From NCBI GenBank assembly GCA_022376925.1, contig JAIOJX010000005.1, positions 162,319,001-162,383,000 of the forward strand: a stretch of DNA of 64,000 nt, written 5' to 3'. The notes beneath the pieces were generated by a model, which did no database searches, was not told the DNA's origin, and was given only the letters and a program-made list of their open reading frames with translations. The stretch comes from Tragulus kanchil (Eukaryota; Chordata; Mammalia; Artiodactyla; Tragulidae). Numbering within the stretch: position 1 is the stretch's first letter; each line of letters starts with the position of its first letter. Shown piece after piece: positions 35,157 to 47,390 of the stretch. Made by a program: the position numbers and the translations under genes.

Positions 35157-35493
35157 AAATGGCCATACAACCCAAAGCAATCTATAGATTTCATGCAATC
35201 TCTATCAAACTATCCATGAAATCTTTCACAGAACTAGGAGAAATAACTCTAAAAATTATATGAAGTCACAAAAGATCCAAATTGTCAAAACAATCCTTTG
35301 GAAAATGAACAAAGCAGGAGATATAACCTTCTCAGACTTAAGACAATACGGCAAATCTATAATAACCAAAATAATGTGGCACTGGCACAAAAACAGGCAT
35401 ATGGATCAATGAAACAGAATAGAGAGTCCCCAAATAAATCCACATACCTGTGGTCAATTAATCTTGAACAAAAGAGGCAAGAATATACAATGG
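35157..35493 (+). mobile_element. Younger L1 ORF2 segment, first copy
   Basis: 'gctaaaatggccatacaacc' starts L1 ORF2 C-terminal text and continues with 'gatttcatgcaatctctatc' and 'caaaagatccaaattgtc'. It is cut at the junction of duplication J. The full element continues from its second copy at 36288. Confidence 0.85.
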
Positions 35494-36287
35494 GAAAGAT
35501 CCTCTGAGCTGACCCCCCAGGGGGTTCCCCTGCATTATACCATGCTGTAGCATCCCTGAGCTGCCTTAAAAGTAGTGGCCCACGTTCCCTAGGCTTTCTC
35601 CTCTGGTCCCAAGCGAGTGACAGGAAGGGTGCCTCCCTGTACGTGGCTGGAAACTCCTGCCCCGTGAGTCCTGTCACTGTGCCACCCCTAGGGCAAGCCA
35701 CAGCCGGTCTAAGTCATAATCACGGTTGCCTCTTCAGCTCATAGAAGCAAGAAGCCATAAAAAGGAAATACCCAATGCTGCCAAAGATGTGGTCAAATAG
35801 GCAGGCTTACTCATTGCTGGTGGCAGTGGGAAGCAATTTGGCAAGATGCATGAATACAGGGCTTGATAAAGTGAGTCTCTTCAATCCAATAATCACACAT
35901 TTGCAAATACATCTTTACGCAATGGACGTGCTAAGTTACTTCAGTGGTCACTGAAGTGACTCTTTTCACCCCGTGGACTGTAGCCTGCCAGGCTCCTCTA
36001 TCCATGGGATTCTCCAGGCAAGAAGACTGGAGTGGGTTGCCATTTCCTTCTCCCGGGGATCTTCCTGATCCAGGGAAGGAAACTGTGTCTCTTATGTCTC
36101 CTGCATCGGCAGGCAGGTTCTTTACCACTGGCATCACCTGGGAAGCCCCTCTTAAGGCAGTAAGTCCAAATAAAAAAATCTTCATCATAGTATTTCCTAA
36201 GGAGCCAAATACATCGAAATTCTATAACGTAGAATATTAAGCAATTAAAAAATTATTGCATCTTGGATTGTAAGAATTACGTTGCTA

Positions 36288-37975
36288 AAATGGCCATACA
36301 ACCCAAAGCAATCTATAGATTTCATGCAATCTCTATCAAACTATCCATGAAATCTTTCACAGAACTAGGAGAAATAACTCTAAAAATTATATGAAGTCAC
36401 AAAAGATCCAAATTGTCAAAACAATCCTTTGGAAAATGAACAAAGCAGGAGATATAACCTTCTCAGACTTAAGACAATACGGCAAATCTATAATAACCAA
36501 AATAATGTGGCACTGGCACAAAAACAGGCATATGGATCAATGAAACAGAATAGAGAGTCCCCAAATAAATCCACATACCTGTGGTCAATTAATCTTGAAC
36601 AAAAGAGGCAAGAATATACAATGGAGAAAAGACAGTGTCTTCAACTAGTGTTGTTGGGACTAGGCTAGACAGCTACATGTGAATCAATGACGTTAGAACA
36701 TACCCTCACATCACGCCCAAAAATACACTTAAAATGACCTAAAGATTTAAATACAAGACAGGACACTATAGAACTCCTAGAAAAGAGCATAAGTAAACAT
36801 TCTCTGACATAAATAATAGCAATGCTTTCTTAGGTCAGTCTTCCAAGCAATTGAAAAACAAAGCAAAAATAAACAAATGGGAACTAATCAAACTTACAAG
36901 CTTTAGCATAGCAAAGGAGACCATAAATAAAATGAAAAGACAATCTACGGACTAAGAAAAATATTCAAAAACGATGTGACTGAACAAATATACAAAAAGC
37001 ACATACAATTCAAATACAAACAAACAAATCAAAGAGTGGGCGGAAGACCTAAATAGACATTTTTCCAACAAATACAAATAGATGGCAAACAGGCACATGA
37101 AATGATGCTCAATGTCACCAATTATTAGAGAAATGTAAATCAAAGCTAAAATGAGTTATCACCTCGCACATCAGTCAGAATGACCATCATTAAAAAGTCC
37201 ACAAGCAATAAATATTGGAAAGGGTGCAGAGAAAATGGAGCCCTCCTACACTGTTGGTGGGAATGTAAATCGGTGCAGTCACTATGGAAAGCAATATGGA
37301 GGTTCCTTAAAAAGCTAAAAGTAGAGCTCGCATATGATCCAGCAATCCCACTTCTGGGCATACATTCTGGAAAAAGCTAACTTTGAAAATATACATGCAC
37401 CCCAATTGTCAGAGCAGCACTATCTGCAATAGCCAAGACATGGAAGCAGCCTACGTGTCTATTGACAGATAAACAGATAAAGAAGATGTGGTATATATAT
37501 TCAATGGAATCTTATTGAGCCATAAAAAAGAATGAAATAATGTCATTTTTAGCAACATGGATGGACCTAGAGATTATGTGAAGTTAAGTCAGACAGAGAA
37601 AACAAATACTGTATGATATCACTTATATGTGGAATCTAAAATATCATGCAAATGGACTTATTTACAAAACAGAAACAGACTCAGAAAACAGACATAGAAA
37701 ATAAATTTGTGGCTACCAAAGGAGAAAGGGGAGGAAGGACAATTAGGAGTTTGGAATTAGCAGATACAACCTACTATTTGTAAAATATAATGTATCAACA
37801 ACAAGGTCCTATCATATAGCACAGAGAACTATATTCAATATCTTGTAATAACATATAATGAAACAGAATATAAGAAACAACATAAACATGTATAACTTAA
37901 TCACTTTGCTATATACCAGGACCTACACAACACTGTAAATCAACTATACTTCAATAAAAAATGTTTCAGGATCCA
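36288..37975 (+). mobile_element. L1 LINE, 5'-truncated
   Basis: The 5' end begins inside ORF2 and the element runs through the ORF2 C-terminus and the 3' UTR ('atggacctagagattatg', 'gtaaatcaactatacttc', 'aataaaaaatg'). It is inserted in an older L1. The frames carry stops and the 5' end is missing, so it cannot encode machinery. The 3' end is typical of ruminant L1. Confidence 0.88.
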
Positions 37976-38095
37976 TAATAATATGGAAATGTTTTTGTTA
38001 CAAAGTTTAATAGAAAAAGAAAGTTATGAAAAGGCAGTTATGGGATGATCACTACTATGTTTAAAAAAAAAGTGAATGAATAAATGGTACATGGG
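37976..38095 (+). mobile_element. Old L1 3' end, resumed
   Basis: 'aatatggaaatgtttttg' and 'aaagttatgaaaaggc' with 'ggatgatcactactatg' match the continuation of the older L1 broken by the insertion above. Confidence 0.6.
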
Positions 38096-38718
38096 ACTTT
38101 GGGCTGGAGATTGGTTTTGGTTTTGGTTTTTAACTAGCAGATCTCATTTTTAGAGCAGTCTTCTTCCGGTTCATACCAAGATTGAGTAAAAAGTTTAGCA
38201 ATCTCACACAGTTTCCCATCTACTGGTACACAACACAAGCTCAGCCTCCCCATGCTAACCTCCCCGGATTAGTTTTTTACCTGCTTTATCTCCCCCACTC
38301 CCAAATTGTCAAATTGTCTATAATGAGAAAATGAATGTTATCAGAAAGGGAGGAAATACAAGAGAAAGTGGGAGAGAGAAGAAGGGCAGTTGAAAGAAGG
38401 AGCCCTCATCCAAAAGGGAGAAAGCAGATGGATTCTTAGTCTTTTCAATTTCCGATACATCTTTTAATTTCACCAGTTGGTGGAATTCCTCACTGTTTAA
38501 GTTTTTGGCATCATTTCCCCTGCCTATGTACTTCTCTCAGACTATTTTAATGCTTTCTCAACCCTGAAACCATCCCTCAAACACCAAATTCAAGCCAGCC
38601 TCTGATGGAAGCCTCCTTAGTTCACTCTCCACCTCCCTGCACCTTAGGCAAGTTTTCCTACAGATGCTGAGCTCCCCCTGACCTGTAACCTTGAAACTGG
38701 GCAGAGACTCTGTGTCGT

Positions 38719-38720
<2 letters not shown>
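38096..38720. other. Unassigned single-copy DNA
   Basis: Includes a short GTTTTG-type simple repeat near 38112-38130. No gene recognised. Confidence 0.5.

Positions 38721-38772
<52 letters not shown>
38721..38772. repeat. (AC)26 microsatellite
   Basis: An uninterrupted 52 bp AC dinucleotide repeat. Long pure AC tracts are usually polymorphic, so this is a probable marker. The cysteine/valine frames on the reverse strand are translations of this repeat. Confidence 0.98.
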
Positions 38773-38775
<3 letters not shown>

Positions 38776-39071
38776 GGCACATACCCACACCTGTGTCTCC
38801 CTGGGGATCCAGGAAACTATGACTGGCCTGCAATTCCCTCCTCCCACCAGCAGGGGCAGAATGCTGAGTTTCGGTGGGGGCCGTGCCTGTGTGTGCATCT
38901 CAGAGTCTCCAGTTTCTGGAACCAGAGGGGCACACGCATTGGAGGAGTGAGTGCATGCCTCTGTAAGCCCATTTTTGGCACTCTTTGAACTTTAAATTGA
39001 GAATGGGTTTCTCCAGGCATTGATAGTGTAGTTTACATGCATTGGATCACCCTGCACGAAGAAAGAAGTGT

Positions 39072-39285
39072 TAAGTGTTGGTCATTCAGTCAAGTCCAAT
39101 TCTTTGCAATCCCATGGAGCTCACTAAGTTCCTCTGTCCATGGAATTCCCCACACAAGAATACTAGAGTGGGTAACCATTCCCTTCTCCAGATATAATCT
39201 TCCTGACCCAGGCATTGCAGGGATCCAACCCAGGTCTCCTGCATTGCAGGCAGATTCTTTACCATCTGAGCCACCAGGGAAGCCC
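39072..39285 (-). mobile_element. Bov-tA SINE
   Basis: Reverse complement: 'gttggtcattcagtcaagtc', 'tttgcaatcccatggagc', 'gaatactagagtgggtaacc' and the head 'gagccaccagggaagccc' at its right end. Full length. Confidence 0.93.
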
Positions 39286-40166
39286 TTGGTCATAGAAGTT
39301 CATGGATCAATGCTGGCTATACATTTACAGTGGTGTTTCATTCATTGACCCCTTAGTGCTTTTGTTCATTCATTTACTCTTTCATTCTACAAATGATGCT
39401 CAGACACAGGGTGCAGGGAGAAGCCTGTCTACAGACTATCTTGGTGAGCTCACAACCCAGCAAGTCCTTTTAGGAAGCAGTTCAGTGTAGGGGAAGACAG
39501 AAGATGGGAAGGGGACCCAGGAAGAGGAGAGGTCCGGACCTTTCTCAGGCTGTTCTGGAGCACTGGGACTGGACAGATGGAGGAGGCTCCCTGTGCGACC
39601 CTGTCTGGGGACTGGCTTCCAGGAAGCCTGAGGCTGTGTCTACTTCCCTCGGCAGCCCCCATCCTGGCACAGAGACCCAGCCTAAATTGGCCTGTGACCT
39701 GTCAGAGCAGGGGCTAATTTTACGGAAAGTACGCAGAGCAATACAGTCTCGGTCTGGGGGTGAGCTACAAATGCAGAGGAAGCTGCCCTCAAGCTCTGCC
39801 CACTGCTGGGTTCTGAGATCTCTCTTCTAGGGTGGACAGCCCCTCTGCCCACCCATCTCTTTTCTAAGCCAGCGATGGATTGTTTTCATTTCATTCCGAT
39901 TGAACTGCGAGGCTAAACAGGGCCCAATTTTTGATCGGCGTCATTTCTCTCAGACTTGCTCAGGGAAGACAAAATCCATTAAACTCCCCTCTGCTCCCCT
40001 ATGAGAAGCACTGGGCTCCCCACGGCAGCAAGATGGCAGCTCTGGAGGAGAGAGAGTCATTTTCTGTGGATCAGTGACTGGCTTATTGTAGGTGCTTAAT
40101 AAATATTCAATCATAACAATCTTAATTACTGGATTACATCATGTCTGTCTTAGGGTAGGATATAAA
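39286..40166. other. Single-copy DNA, possible conserved element at its end
   Basis: No gene recognised. 40080-40110 resembles a MIR tail ('aggtgcttaataaatattc'). From about 40110 to 40380 the DNA is AT-rich and repeat-free, with TAATTA at 40123. Confidence 0.45.
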
Positions 40167-42431
40167 TAAATAATGCCATAATAATAATGAGGCTTTAACA
40201 GAGGGCAGCTCGGTTTGAGTTCCCACTTCAACGCAGGCGGTTTTAATAAATTTGGGTGGATTTCATATTTCATGAAGACATATCTGCTCACAGCAGGTAA
40301 ATGTTTTGGAAGATAAGCCTTATTTAGTATTAATGCCAGCAGAACACTTCCTAGCTTATGTGCTCTTCAAGGTTTAGTTCAGCTCAATATGGTAACAGTT
40401 CTCTGAGTGTCTGAGCGTGACCAGTGGCAAGGAGGCTGGTGGGCAGGGTGTTTAGGGTCTGGCCCCCAGCTGACTTTTGGGGAGACACTGAGATGGATTA
40501 GCTATCCCTCTCCAATGCAGGCAACATAAGAGACGCAGGTTAGATCCCTGGGTTGGGAAGATCCCCTGGAGAAGGGAATGGCTACCCACTCTAGTATTCT
40601 TGCCTGGAGAGCCCCATGGACAGAAGAGCCTGGTGGGCTACAGTCCATAGGGTTGCAAAGCGTTGGTCACAACAGACATGACTTAGCCTAGCCTAGCCTA
40701 ACCAATCCAGATCATTTTAGAACAAAGGCCTCCTGCAGTCTTTTGGGTCTCCTCTGGCCACAAAGACCAGACTGTATTAGGTGACCCAGGGGTCCAGAGC
40801 TGAGAGCAAGGAGTGTGCAACTAAGAGGCTGTGCTGTTTCCTCCAAGAAGCAGGAGAGAGCCGTCTGGAGGAACCAGCTGAACGTTGGGTGCCACAGGTC
40901 TGACCCCAGCTCAGTTATCTGCTGGACTTAGCATGTGCCTTCCATAAGTCCCCAAGACCTGCACCCTCTACAGGAAAGTGGGGTGACAAGGCTGTGGAGC
41001 CATCCTCCAAGGGCTGCATGGAGAGCCAACACCCCATAAAGAGGTAGTGGAGCCCTCTGCATGCCGTTTGTCCTGACAGGGCTCCCACTAGTAGATGCCC
41101 ATGAACCTGTGCAAAAACCTCACCGCTCTCTGAATTTAGGCTTCTGGGAAGCAGGGCTAGCCTTAAGGAGTTGGGACCCAAATGTGCAATAGTAAACACA
41201 AGGGGAAATGGTGTCTTGCAGAGTTGCTTACCTCAGCCAGTCAGTCTGGCTCAGTCCCAACCCCAAGGCACCTGAGCCAGTTCTGGTCCCACCTGAGGCC
41301 GTAAATAATGCCATAATAATAATGAGGCTTTAACAGAGGGCAGCTGGGTTTTGAGTTCCCACTTCAACGCAGGCGGTTTTAATAAATTTGGGTGGATTTC
41401 ATATTTCATGAAGACATATCTGCTCACAGCAGGTAAATGTTTTGGAAGATAAGCCTTATTTAGTATTAATGCCAGCAGAACACTTCCTAGCTTATGTGCT
41501 CTTCAAGGTTTAGTTCAGCTCAATATGGTAACAGTTCTCTGAGTGTCTGAGCGTGACCAGTGGCAAGGAGGCTGGTGGGCAGGGTGTTTAGGGTCTGGCC
41601 CCCAGCTGACTTTTGGGGAGACACTGAGATGGATTAGCTATCCCTCTCCAATGCAGGCAACATAAGAGACGCAGGTTAGATCCCTGGGTTGGGAAGATCC
41701 CCTGGAGAAGGGAATGGCTACCCACTCTAGTATTCTTGCCTGGAGAGCCCCATGGACAGAAGAGCCTGGTGGGCTACAGTCCATAGGGTTGCAAAGCGTT
41801 GGTCACAACAGACATGACTTAGCCTAGCCTAGCCTAACCAATCCAGATCATTTTAGAACAAAGGCCTCCTGCAGTCTTTTGGGTCTCCTCTGGCCACAAA
41901 GACCAGACTGTATTAGGTGACCCAGGGGTCCAGAGCTGAGAGCAAGGAGTGTGCAACTAAGAGGCTGTGCTGTTTCCTCCAAGAAGCAGGAGAGAGCCGT
42001 CTGGAGGAACCAGCTGAACGTTGGGTGCCACAGGTCTGACCCCAGCTCAGTTATCTGCTGGACTTAGCATGTGCCTTCCATAAGTCCCCAAGACCTGCAC
42101 CCTCTACAGGAAAGTGGGGTGACAAGGCTGTGGAGCCATCCTCCAAGGGCTGCATGGAGAGCCAACACCCCATAAAGAGGTAGTGGAGCCCTCTGCATGC
42201 CGTTTGTCCTGACAGGGCTCCCACTAGTAGATGCCCATGAACCTGTGCAAAAACCTCACCGCTCTCTGAATTTAGGCTTCTGGGAAGCAGGGCTAGCCTT
42301 AAGGAGTTGGGACCCAAATGTGCAATAGTAAACACAAGGGGAAATGGTGTCTTGCAGAGTTGCTTACCTCAGCCAGTCAGTCTGGCTCAGTCCCAACCCC
42401 CGCAAGGCACCTGAGCCAGTTCTGGTCCCAC
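40167..42431. repeat. Tandem duplication K (1.14 kb period)
   Basis: Copy 1 is 40167-41292 and copy 2 is 41302-42431, with a 9 bp spacer (41293-41301) resembling a corrupted form of the DNA after copy 2. Copy 1 lacks three bases in a C-rich run near its end (41262). Each copy has a Bov-tA fragment and a (CTAGC)-like run at about 40685 and 41820. Confidence 0.94.
40500..40690 (+). mobile_element. Bov-tA SINE, head-truncated
   Basis: 'caatgcaggcaacataagag', 'gttagatccctgggttggg', 'tattcttgcctggagagcc' and 'tggtcacaacagacatgac'. The first part of the tRNA-like head is missing. The second copy is at 41636-41826. Confidence 0.9.
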
Positions 42432-43687
42432 TGTGGGTTTCTCGCTCTTTTCTCCAAAACTGGATGGAAGAATGGAAAATAACCACCTGCGGTAGAGCCG
42501 AGGGCCAGGGAGACCTTTCATTCCTCCAAAGGAAGCCAGATCTCTGATGGGATTGAAGGTACAAGAGCTGGGCAGCCCTCGCCCCTCTGGTTATGAGCAC
42601 ACCCTCCTAGCCCCAAGGGCCCCAGGTGATGCTCTGCAGAAAAACCAATACCTTTTAGGGGTTCTTCACATGTGTAAGGGTCCAACAAGCAGTATTTGCC
42701 CCAGACACGGCTACCATGTCCCAGCACTGGCCTCTGGAGGGTGACCTCCCCCACCAGCCCTTGGGAGAAAGTAGACAGCTCTGGGCTTTCTAGAGAAACT
42801 CCCCCTGCACTGGGGTATTTTTAGCTCCACCATCCCATACATCCATTCCAGGGGCGTTAACATCACCAGTGAAATTATCCACCCACCTTGGCCAAGCGAA
42901 GGTGGCTCCAACAGGGGGTGTGGGGCGGAGGAACGGAAAGTGTCTCACTAAAACTCTGGACTCAGGTTTCCCTGCAAGTTGGTCCAACGACGATCTCTTG
43001 TCAAAAGTAGTAACAGGTTTTCTTCACCCAGCTGCAAATCATCTCAATGAAAAATGCACTATCATTTAAAGAAATAAAAGGAAAAGTCAATGCATGCATG
43101 TATTCTGCATACAAAAGCAGTTGTTTGTGGGGTTTTAGGTATCAAAAAGGTATACGCTTGGTAATATATTATTTGAGAACTTTTTCCCCATAACTATATT
43201 GTTACAGTTGAAATGTTTTTTCCATGAATAATATACACATGTGTACATTAATTTCACAGACACCATTTTTTCCTGGTTACTTAATAATTTTCCATAAATA
43301 TTTTCTTCGATTTTAATGTGCTAATTTTTAAGTCTAGCCTTGGTCAATCAACCTCTAAAATTGGATGTTTGCTTCTGATGCTTTGTGTACCTGCCAATAT
43401 TTGTAAAGCTGTTGGCCTCCCTGAAGCCACTTTATATCAGATAACCCTTAGTGAGGTTACCAGACAGACTGGAGTCTGAGGGACGGGCCAGGCAGTCCCA
43501 GGTGCCACCTCCTCGGCCACGTGGCTCTAGGGACAATCTCAGGTCTCGCCCTGACTCCCGCAGTCAGCCAGCATCCTGTGGCTCCCTGCTGCGTCTCTCC
43601 TCTTCCCAAGAGCTCCCACCTCCCCCTGACCTCGTTCTGACCCTCTCATTCTTCCCTTCCTTCTCCAGGGTATTTTCTATTTTTTTT
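42432..43687. other. Unassigned single-copy DNA
   Basis: GC-moderate to 43060 and AT-rich at 43070-43340. No gene or confident repeat. A forward frame at 43451-43690 has an arginine/serine/proline-rich translation without a recognisable domain. Confidence 0.45.
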
Positions 43688-43854
43688 TAAATTATGGAAC
43701 TTTTCAAATGTATACAAAAGTTCAGAAGATAGTGTAACCAATGCCCAACATCAAAAATTTGGTTTCCTGTACTCCAGTCTATTTTCCCATATACTGCATT
43801 ACTCAGAAATAAATCCCAGACGTCATGTCATTTTATTTGTAAATACTAGTGTTC

Positions 43855-44070
43855 GTGCATGCTAAGTTGCTTCAGTCGTGTCCAACTCTTTGCAACCCCA
43901 TGGACTGTAACCTGCCTGGCTTTTCTGTCCATGGGATTCTCCAGGCAAGAATACTGGAGTGGGATGCCATGCCCTCCTCCAAGGGATCGTCATGACCCAG
44001 GGATCAAACCCAAATCTTATGTCTCCTGCATTGGCAGGTGGGTACTTTACCACCAGCACTATCTGGGAAA
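43855..44070 (-). mobile_element. Bov-tA SINE inside the old LINE
   Basis: 'tgcatgctaagttgcttcag', 'gtgtccaactctttgcaacc', 'tccatgggattctccagg', 'gatcaaacccaaatcttatg'. The head end is degraded at 'agcactatctgggaa'. Confidence 0.92.
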
Positions 44071-44626
44071 TATTAATGTTGGTCATGTTAAATAATAAAG
44101 CTGCTTTTTTAAATTACCATTTTCATGTCTGAAACATTAGTGGTAATTGCTGAATAGCATCAACTACCTAGAAGGCATGTAACTTGCTCAAGTTGTATTA
44201 TAAATGTTTGCTATGGATGATGTGTTGGACCCAGGATCTAAAGACGATCTGTCTGGGTATGGCATTTAATCCCTGTGTCTCTTAGGTGTCTTTTAATCAA
44301 TAGGTTCCACTCACTTTGATGTCAATGGCTTATTTGTTAAAGATGTTGGTGGCTTGTCCTATAGAGCTATCCACACCCTGGATTTTGCTGATTGCTTCCT
44401 CTTGGTGTCATTTAACAATTTCCTCTGTTCCTGTTATTCCTATGATCAAGTAGTTAAACCCAGAGTTAGACACTTGTTCTGATTTAGGGGTTTTTTTTTG
44501 GAAAGAGTACATCATGTGTTTTGTGTGTTTTTATAGGAGCCCCTCAAGGATCATTGTCTTGACCATTATCTGTCAGGGGTTTGAAAAATGATAATCTTCT
44601 AGGTCAACCCTTCCTTCTTTATTGGG

Positions 44627-44710
44627 GTTTCCTAGGTGGCACTAGTGGTAAAGAATTTGCCTGCCAGTGCAGGAGGTGCAAGAGACACAAGTTCGATCCC
44701 AACCCACTCC
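44627..44710 (+). mobile_element. Bov-tA SINE, 3'-truncated
   Basis: Head portion only: 'ggtttcctaggtggcactag', 'gtaaagaatttgcctgccag' and 'cacaagttcgatccc', then a jump to 'aacccactcc'. The middle and the Bov-A tail are absent. Confidence 0.85.
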
Positions 44711-45850
44711 TCTCCTTCACTCATGACTTGGCTCTTTGGAGTATCAGGCATGGTTCACACAGGAAAGCTGACTGAGGTACTTGACCCTGTTCAACTTTTC
44801 AGAAGAAAGAAGCTGCTCCCTACATTCTCCAGCAGGACCACGGAGGATTGTTTGATGCGCTTGGGGCTTGTTTATTTTCAGTATTATTATGAGGTCATGA
44901 ATTCAAACACACTCAGTGTTTCAGTCTACCCCGGCGTTTATTTGTATTAATGCAAACTGCTCCATCTGTTGTTGGCGGGAACCTCTTCGGTTGACTCAGT
45001 TACTTTGATATCATCCCAGCCATCTCCCTTAGGCTGCCTGCCTTTGGTGTGACCAACAGTTTCAGGCTCTTCTTACACATTTTTTGTTAAGATAAGAGAA
45101 TGTTTGTCCCTTTTATTGAGCTATCTTCAGAGACAAAGATGTTGGTAAAGAGGAGATCCATTGCTATGATGTTGGTTATTATTTTCAGGCCTTTTCAGTA
45201 GGAGATATTTTTCTTTTTTCTAAGAGAAAATATACCTTGATTTCACACTTTTGCATATTTGATTTTACATAATCTCTTTATGTTTGTATCAAATACACAG
45301 GTACCATATACCATACTTACCATTTTACTTTAATATCTGCAACTCTTTTCTCTAACACTAAAAAAATGATCTTGCTTTCTCATGACACTGACATGCTTCC
45401 TAATCTGTCATTTACTGTATCTATTTATATTTCTGAGAATGTTTTAAGATTTTACTTTACAGTTAATTTTACGTTCAGTTACATCCTCCTCATAATGCTA
45501 AAACAAAGTAATGTATTTTAAAATCATTTGAAATAATTCCCCTTTGTGAAACTCCCCTACACATTAGATTCATTTGTTTCATTTTCCTGTTCATTTTTAG
45601 AAACTTCCCTTTTTAACTTTTGGTTTAGTTTAGTTTGATCGTCAGGTAAGGTACATACAGGGCTCCACATCGAATTTACCAAACAAGGCAGACTCTCAGA
45701 AGTCCAGCTGCTCCTCCCATTCCCACACGTGTGCCCTCCTGTCCCCAGAGGTCACCATTTCAGTTTGGGGCTTATTCATAAGTTGTTTTCCTTTAACATA
45801 AGCAAATACATATAAATGCCTACCCATTTGCATCCTCTCCTGTTTGGGTA

Positions 45851-46361
45851 CATGGTAACAGACATCTAAATGGCAAGAGGGAAGCAGGCCTGTGAAGACA
45901 GGGGTGGAGTGCTCCATACTCAGAGCCAGCAGCTGCAGAGACCCTGGGGCAGGACAGAATGGCACACAGAAAGTGGAACAAGGAGGCACGTGTGGCTGGA
46001 GCCAGTGTGAGTGATGATACCTACCTCGCTCCTTCTCTGACCTCAAACAACCATGCTCCCCCTGTGCCAGGAGCAGATATAGGAGAAAGGAGTGCTTTCT
46101 TCTCTAGGCGCTGCTGGGGAAAGGGGAGCAGGCAATGCCTAGGGGTGCAGATCAGCAAGAGGGCTCCCTTGGGCCTTGCACTCTAGCCCTGCCTCCAGAT
46201 CCTCCTCCCCGCCAGCCAGGCTGCTCTGCACGATCCTGCCACCACCTCTCTGTACCGGGGCAGGGGAGAAGCGGTTCTTCCAGGAAGGCCCTGCTTCCAC
46301 GGCATCTTAATAATTAAGGTACTTAGGGCAGGGGGAGTGCAGTCTGGGAAGACAGGGACGC
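45851..46361. other. Unassigned single-copy DNA
   Basis: No gene or repeat recognised. Confidence 0.45.
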
Positions 46362-46560
46362 CTGGTTTGGAGTCCAGTTCTGGAACCAATTACATAATTT
46401 GGGGCAAGGGATTTCTCCTCTTTGACCTTGTTCTGCATCTGGAAATAGAGATAGACATGGCTTCCTCCCAGGGTGGTTGTGAGGATCAAAATACACACTG
46501 TGTACAAGACAGCTAGCCCAGCGTCCAGTGCGTGCTCAAAAAATAGTATCTAACAGCATT
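46362..46560 (+). mobile_element. MIR SINE
   Basis: Well-ordered MIR: 'tttggagtccagttctgg', 'ctctttgaccttgttctgc', 'ggttgtgaggatcaaaatac', 'cagcgtccagtgcgtgctc'. Its 3' part is copied at 47549-47622 by duplication L. Confidence 0.85.
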
Positions 46561-46817
46561 TCTTCTTCATTAGCAGAACATTCCATTTCTTCAGATCCAA
46601 TATTTTACAGATAATGGTAGAAGCAAGTAGGAACAACAATACGAGTGATCTAAGAACACAGAGTTCCTGTCTGAACTCACAGCAGTTGATGACGGAGAAG
46701 TTGAGACATTTCCACCATGAGCACATCAGCTCTGACCCCGGGAACGAACTGACCTCACGGAGATTGAGGCCTTGTGACAGTGAGGGAGAGGGTCCGTGGC
46801 CAGGAGAAGAGCCAGCC

Positions 46818-47085
46818 CAGTGCTGTCCAAGAGAAATGCTTGTGCCATTTAAAATGTGCCAGTAGCCACATGAAGAACTAACAAGAAACATGTGGAAACA
46901 ATCTCAACAGTCTATTTTATTAAAGCTAAACTACTCAAAATAGTACCACTTCACAGATTCATTAAAGTATTCAATGCAGCATATTACTAAGAAGAGATTT
47001 TGTGTTCTTTTTTTGTACTGAGTCTTTGAAATCCAGTGTATATTTTACACTTACAGCATTTCTCAGTTCAGTTAGGTTTCATGCT
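46818..47085 (+). mobile_element. hAT-Charlie-type element, 3'-truncated
   Basis: Starts CAGTGCTGTCCAAGAGAAAT, then 'tgccagtagccacatg', 'ctttgaaatccagtgta' and 'ttttacacttacagcattt', the order of a non-autonomous Charlie-type element with CAGCGCTGTCC ends (possibly MER33-like, name tentative). Copied at 47880-48147. Confidence 0.65.
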
Positions 47086-47188
47086 CTCATCACCCACCTA
47101 AGGTTGGTGGTGACATAAGTGGATGGAGTGACTAAATCCACCCTAAATCCACTTGCCCCTGTTTCTGCACAGTCCTGTGAGTTGAGTG

Positions 47189-47390
47189 GGCTTCCCAAGT
47201 AGTGCTTGTGGCACAGAGCACGCCTGCCAATGGAGAAAATGTAAGTGACATGGGTTCGATCCCTGAGTCATGAAGATCCCTTGGAGGAGGGCATGGTAAC
47301 CCACTCCAGTATTCTTGCCTGGAGAATCCCATGGACAGAAAAGCCAGGTAGGTTACAGTCCGCAGGGTCTAATAGTGATCATGAACTAAG
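47189..47390 (+). mobile_element. Bov-tA SINE
   Basis: 'gtgggcttcccaagtagtgc', 'gggttcgatccctgagtc', 'ccagtattcttgcctggag', then a diverged Bov-A tail 'tccgcagggtctaatagtg'. Copied at 48251-48452. Confidence 0.9.

Larger units (their letters stand above)
34387..36624. repeat. Tandem duplication J (1.13 kb period)
   Basis: Copy 1 is 34387-35493 and copy 2 is 35528-36624, with a spacer of about 34 bp. The first 110 bases of copy 2 lack ten bases found in copy 1 (and in the third copy from 33269), all from homopolymers or short repeats. The first 220 bp also overlaps duplication I. Contains a Bov-tA and L1 DNA. Confidence 0.95.
43688..45850. mobile_element. Ancient L1-type LINE 3' region
   Basis: Long stretch matching a mammal-wide LINE 3' region in order: 'atacaaaagttcagaag', 'aataaatcccagacgtcatg', 'tgtgtctcttaggtgtctt', 'ctggattttgctgattgc', 'ggtgtcatttaacaatttc' and 'gaggtcaccatttcagttt'. 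Two Bov-tA pieces interrupt it (43855-44070 and 44627-44710). Subfamily and orientation are not resolved (L1ME/HAL1-like). It is a fossil without coding capacity. Confidence 0.65.

Noticed and set aside
38558..38898. Cysteine/valine-rich reverse frames
   Set aside because: They are translations of the (AC)n microsatellite.
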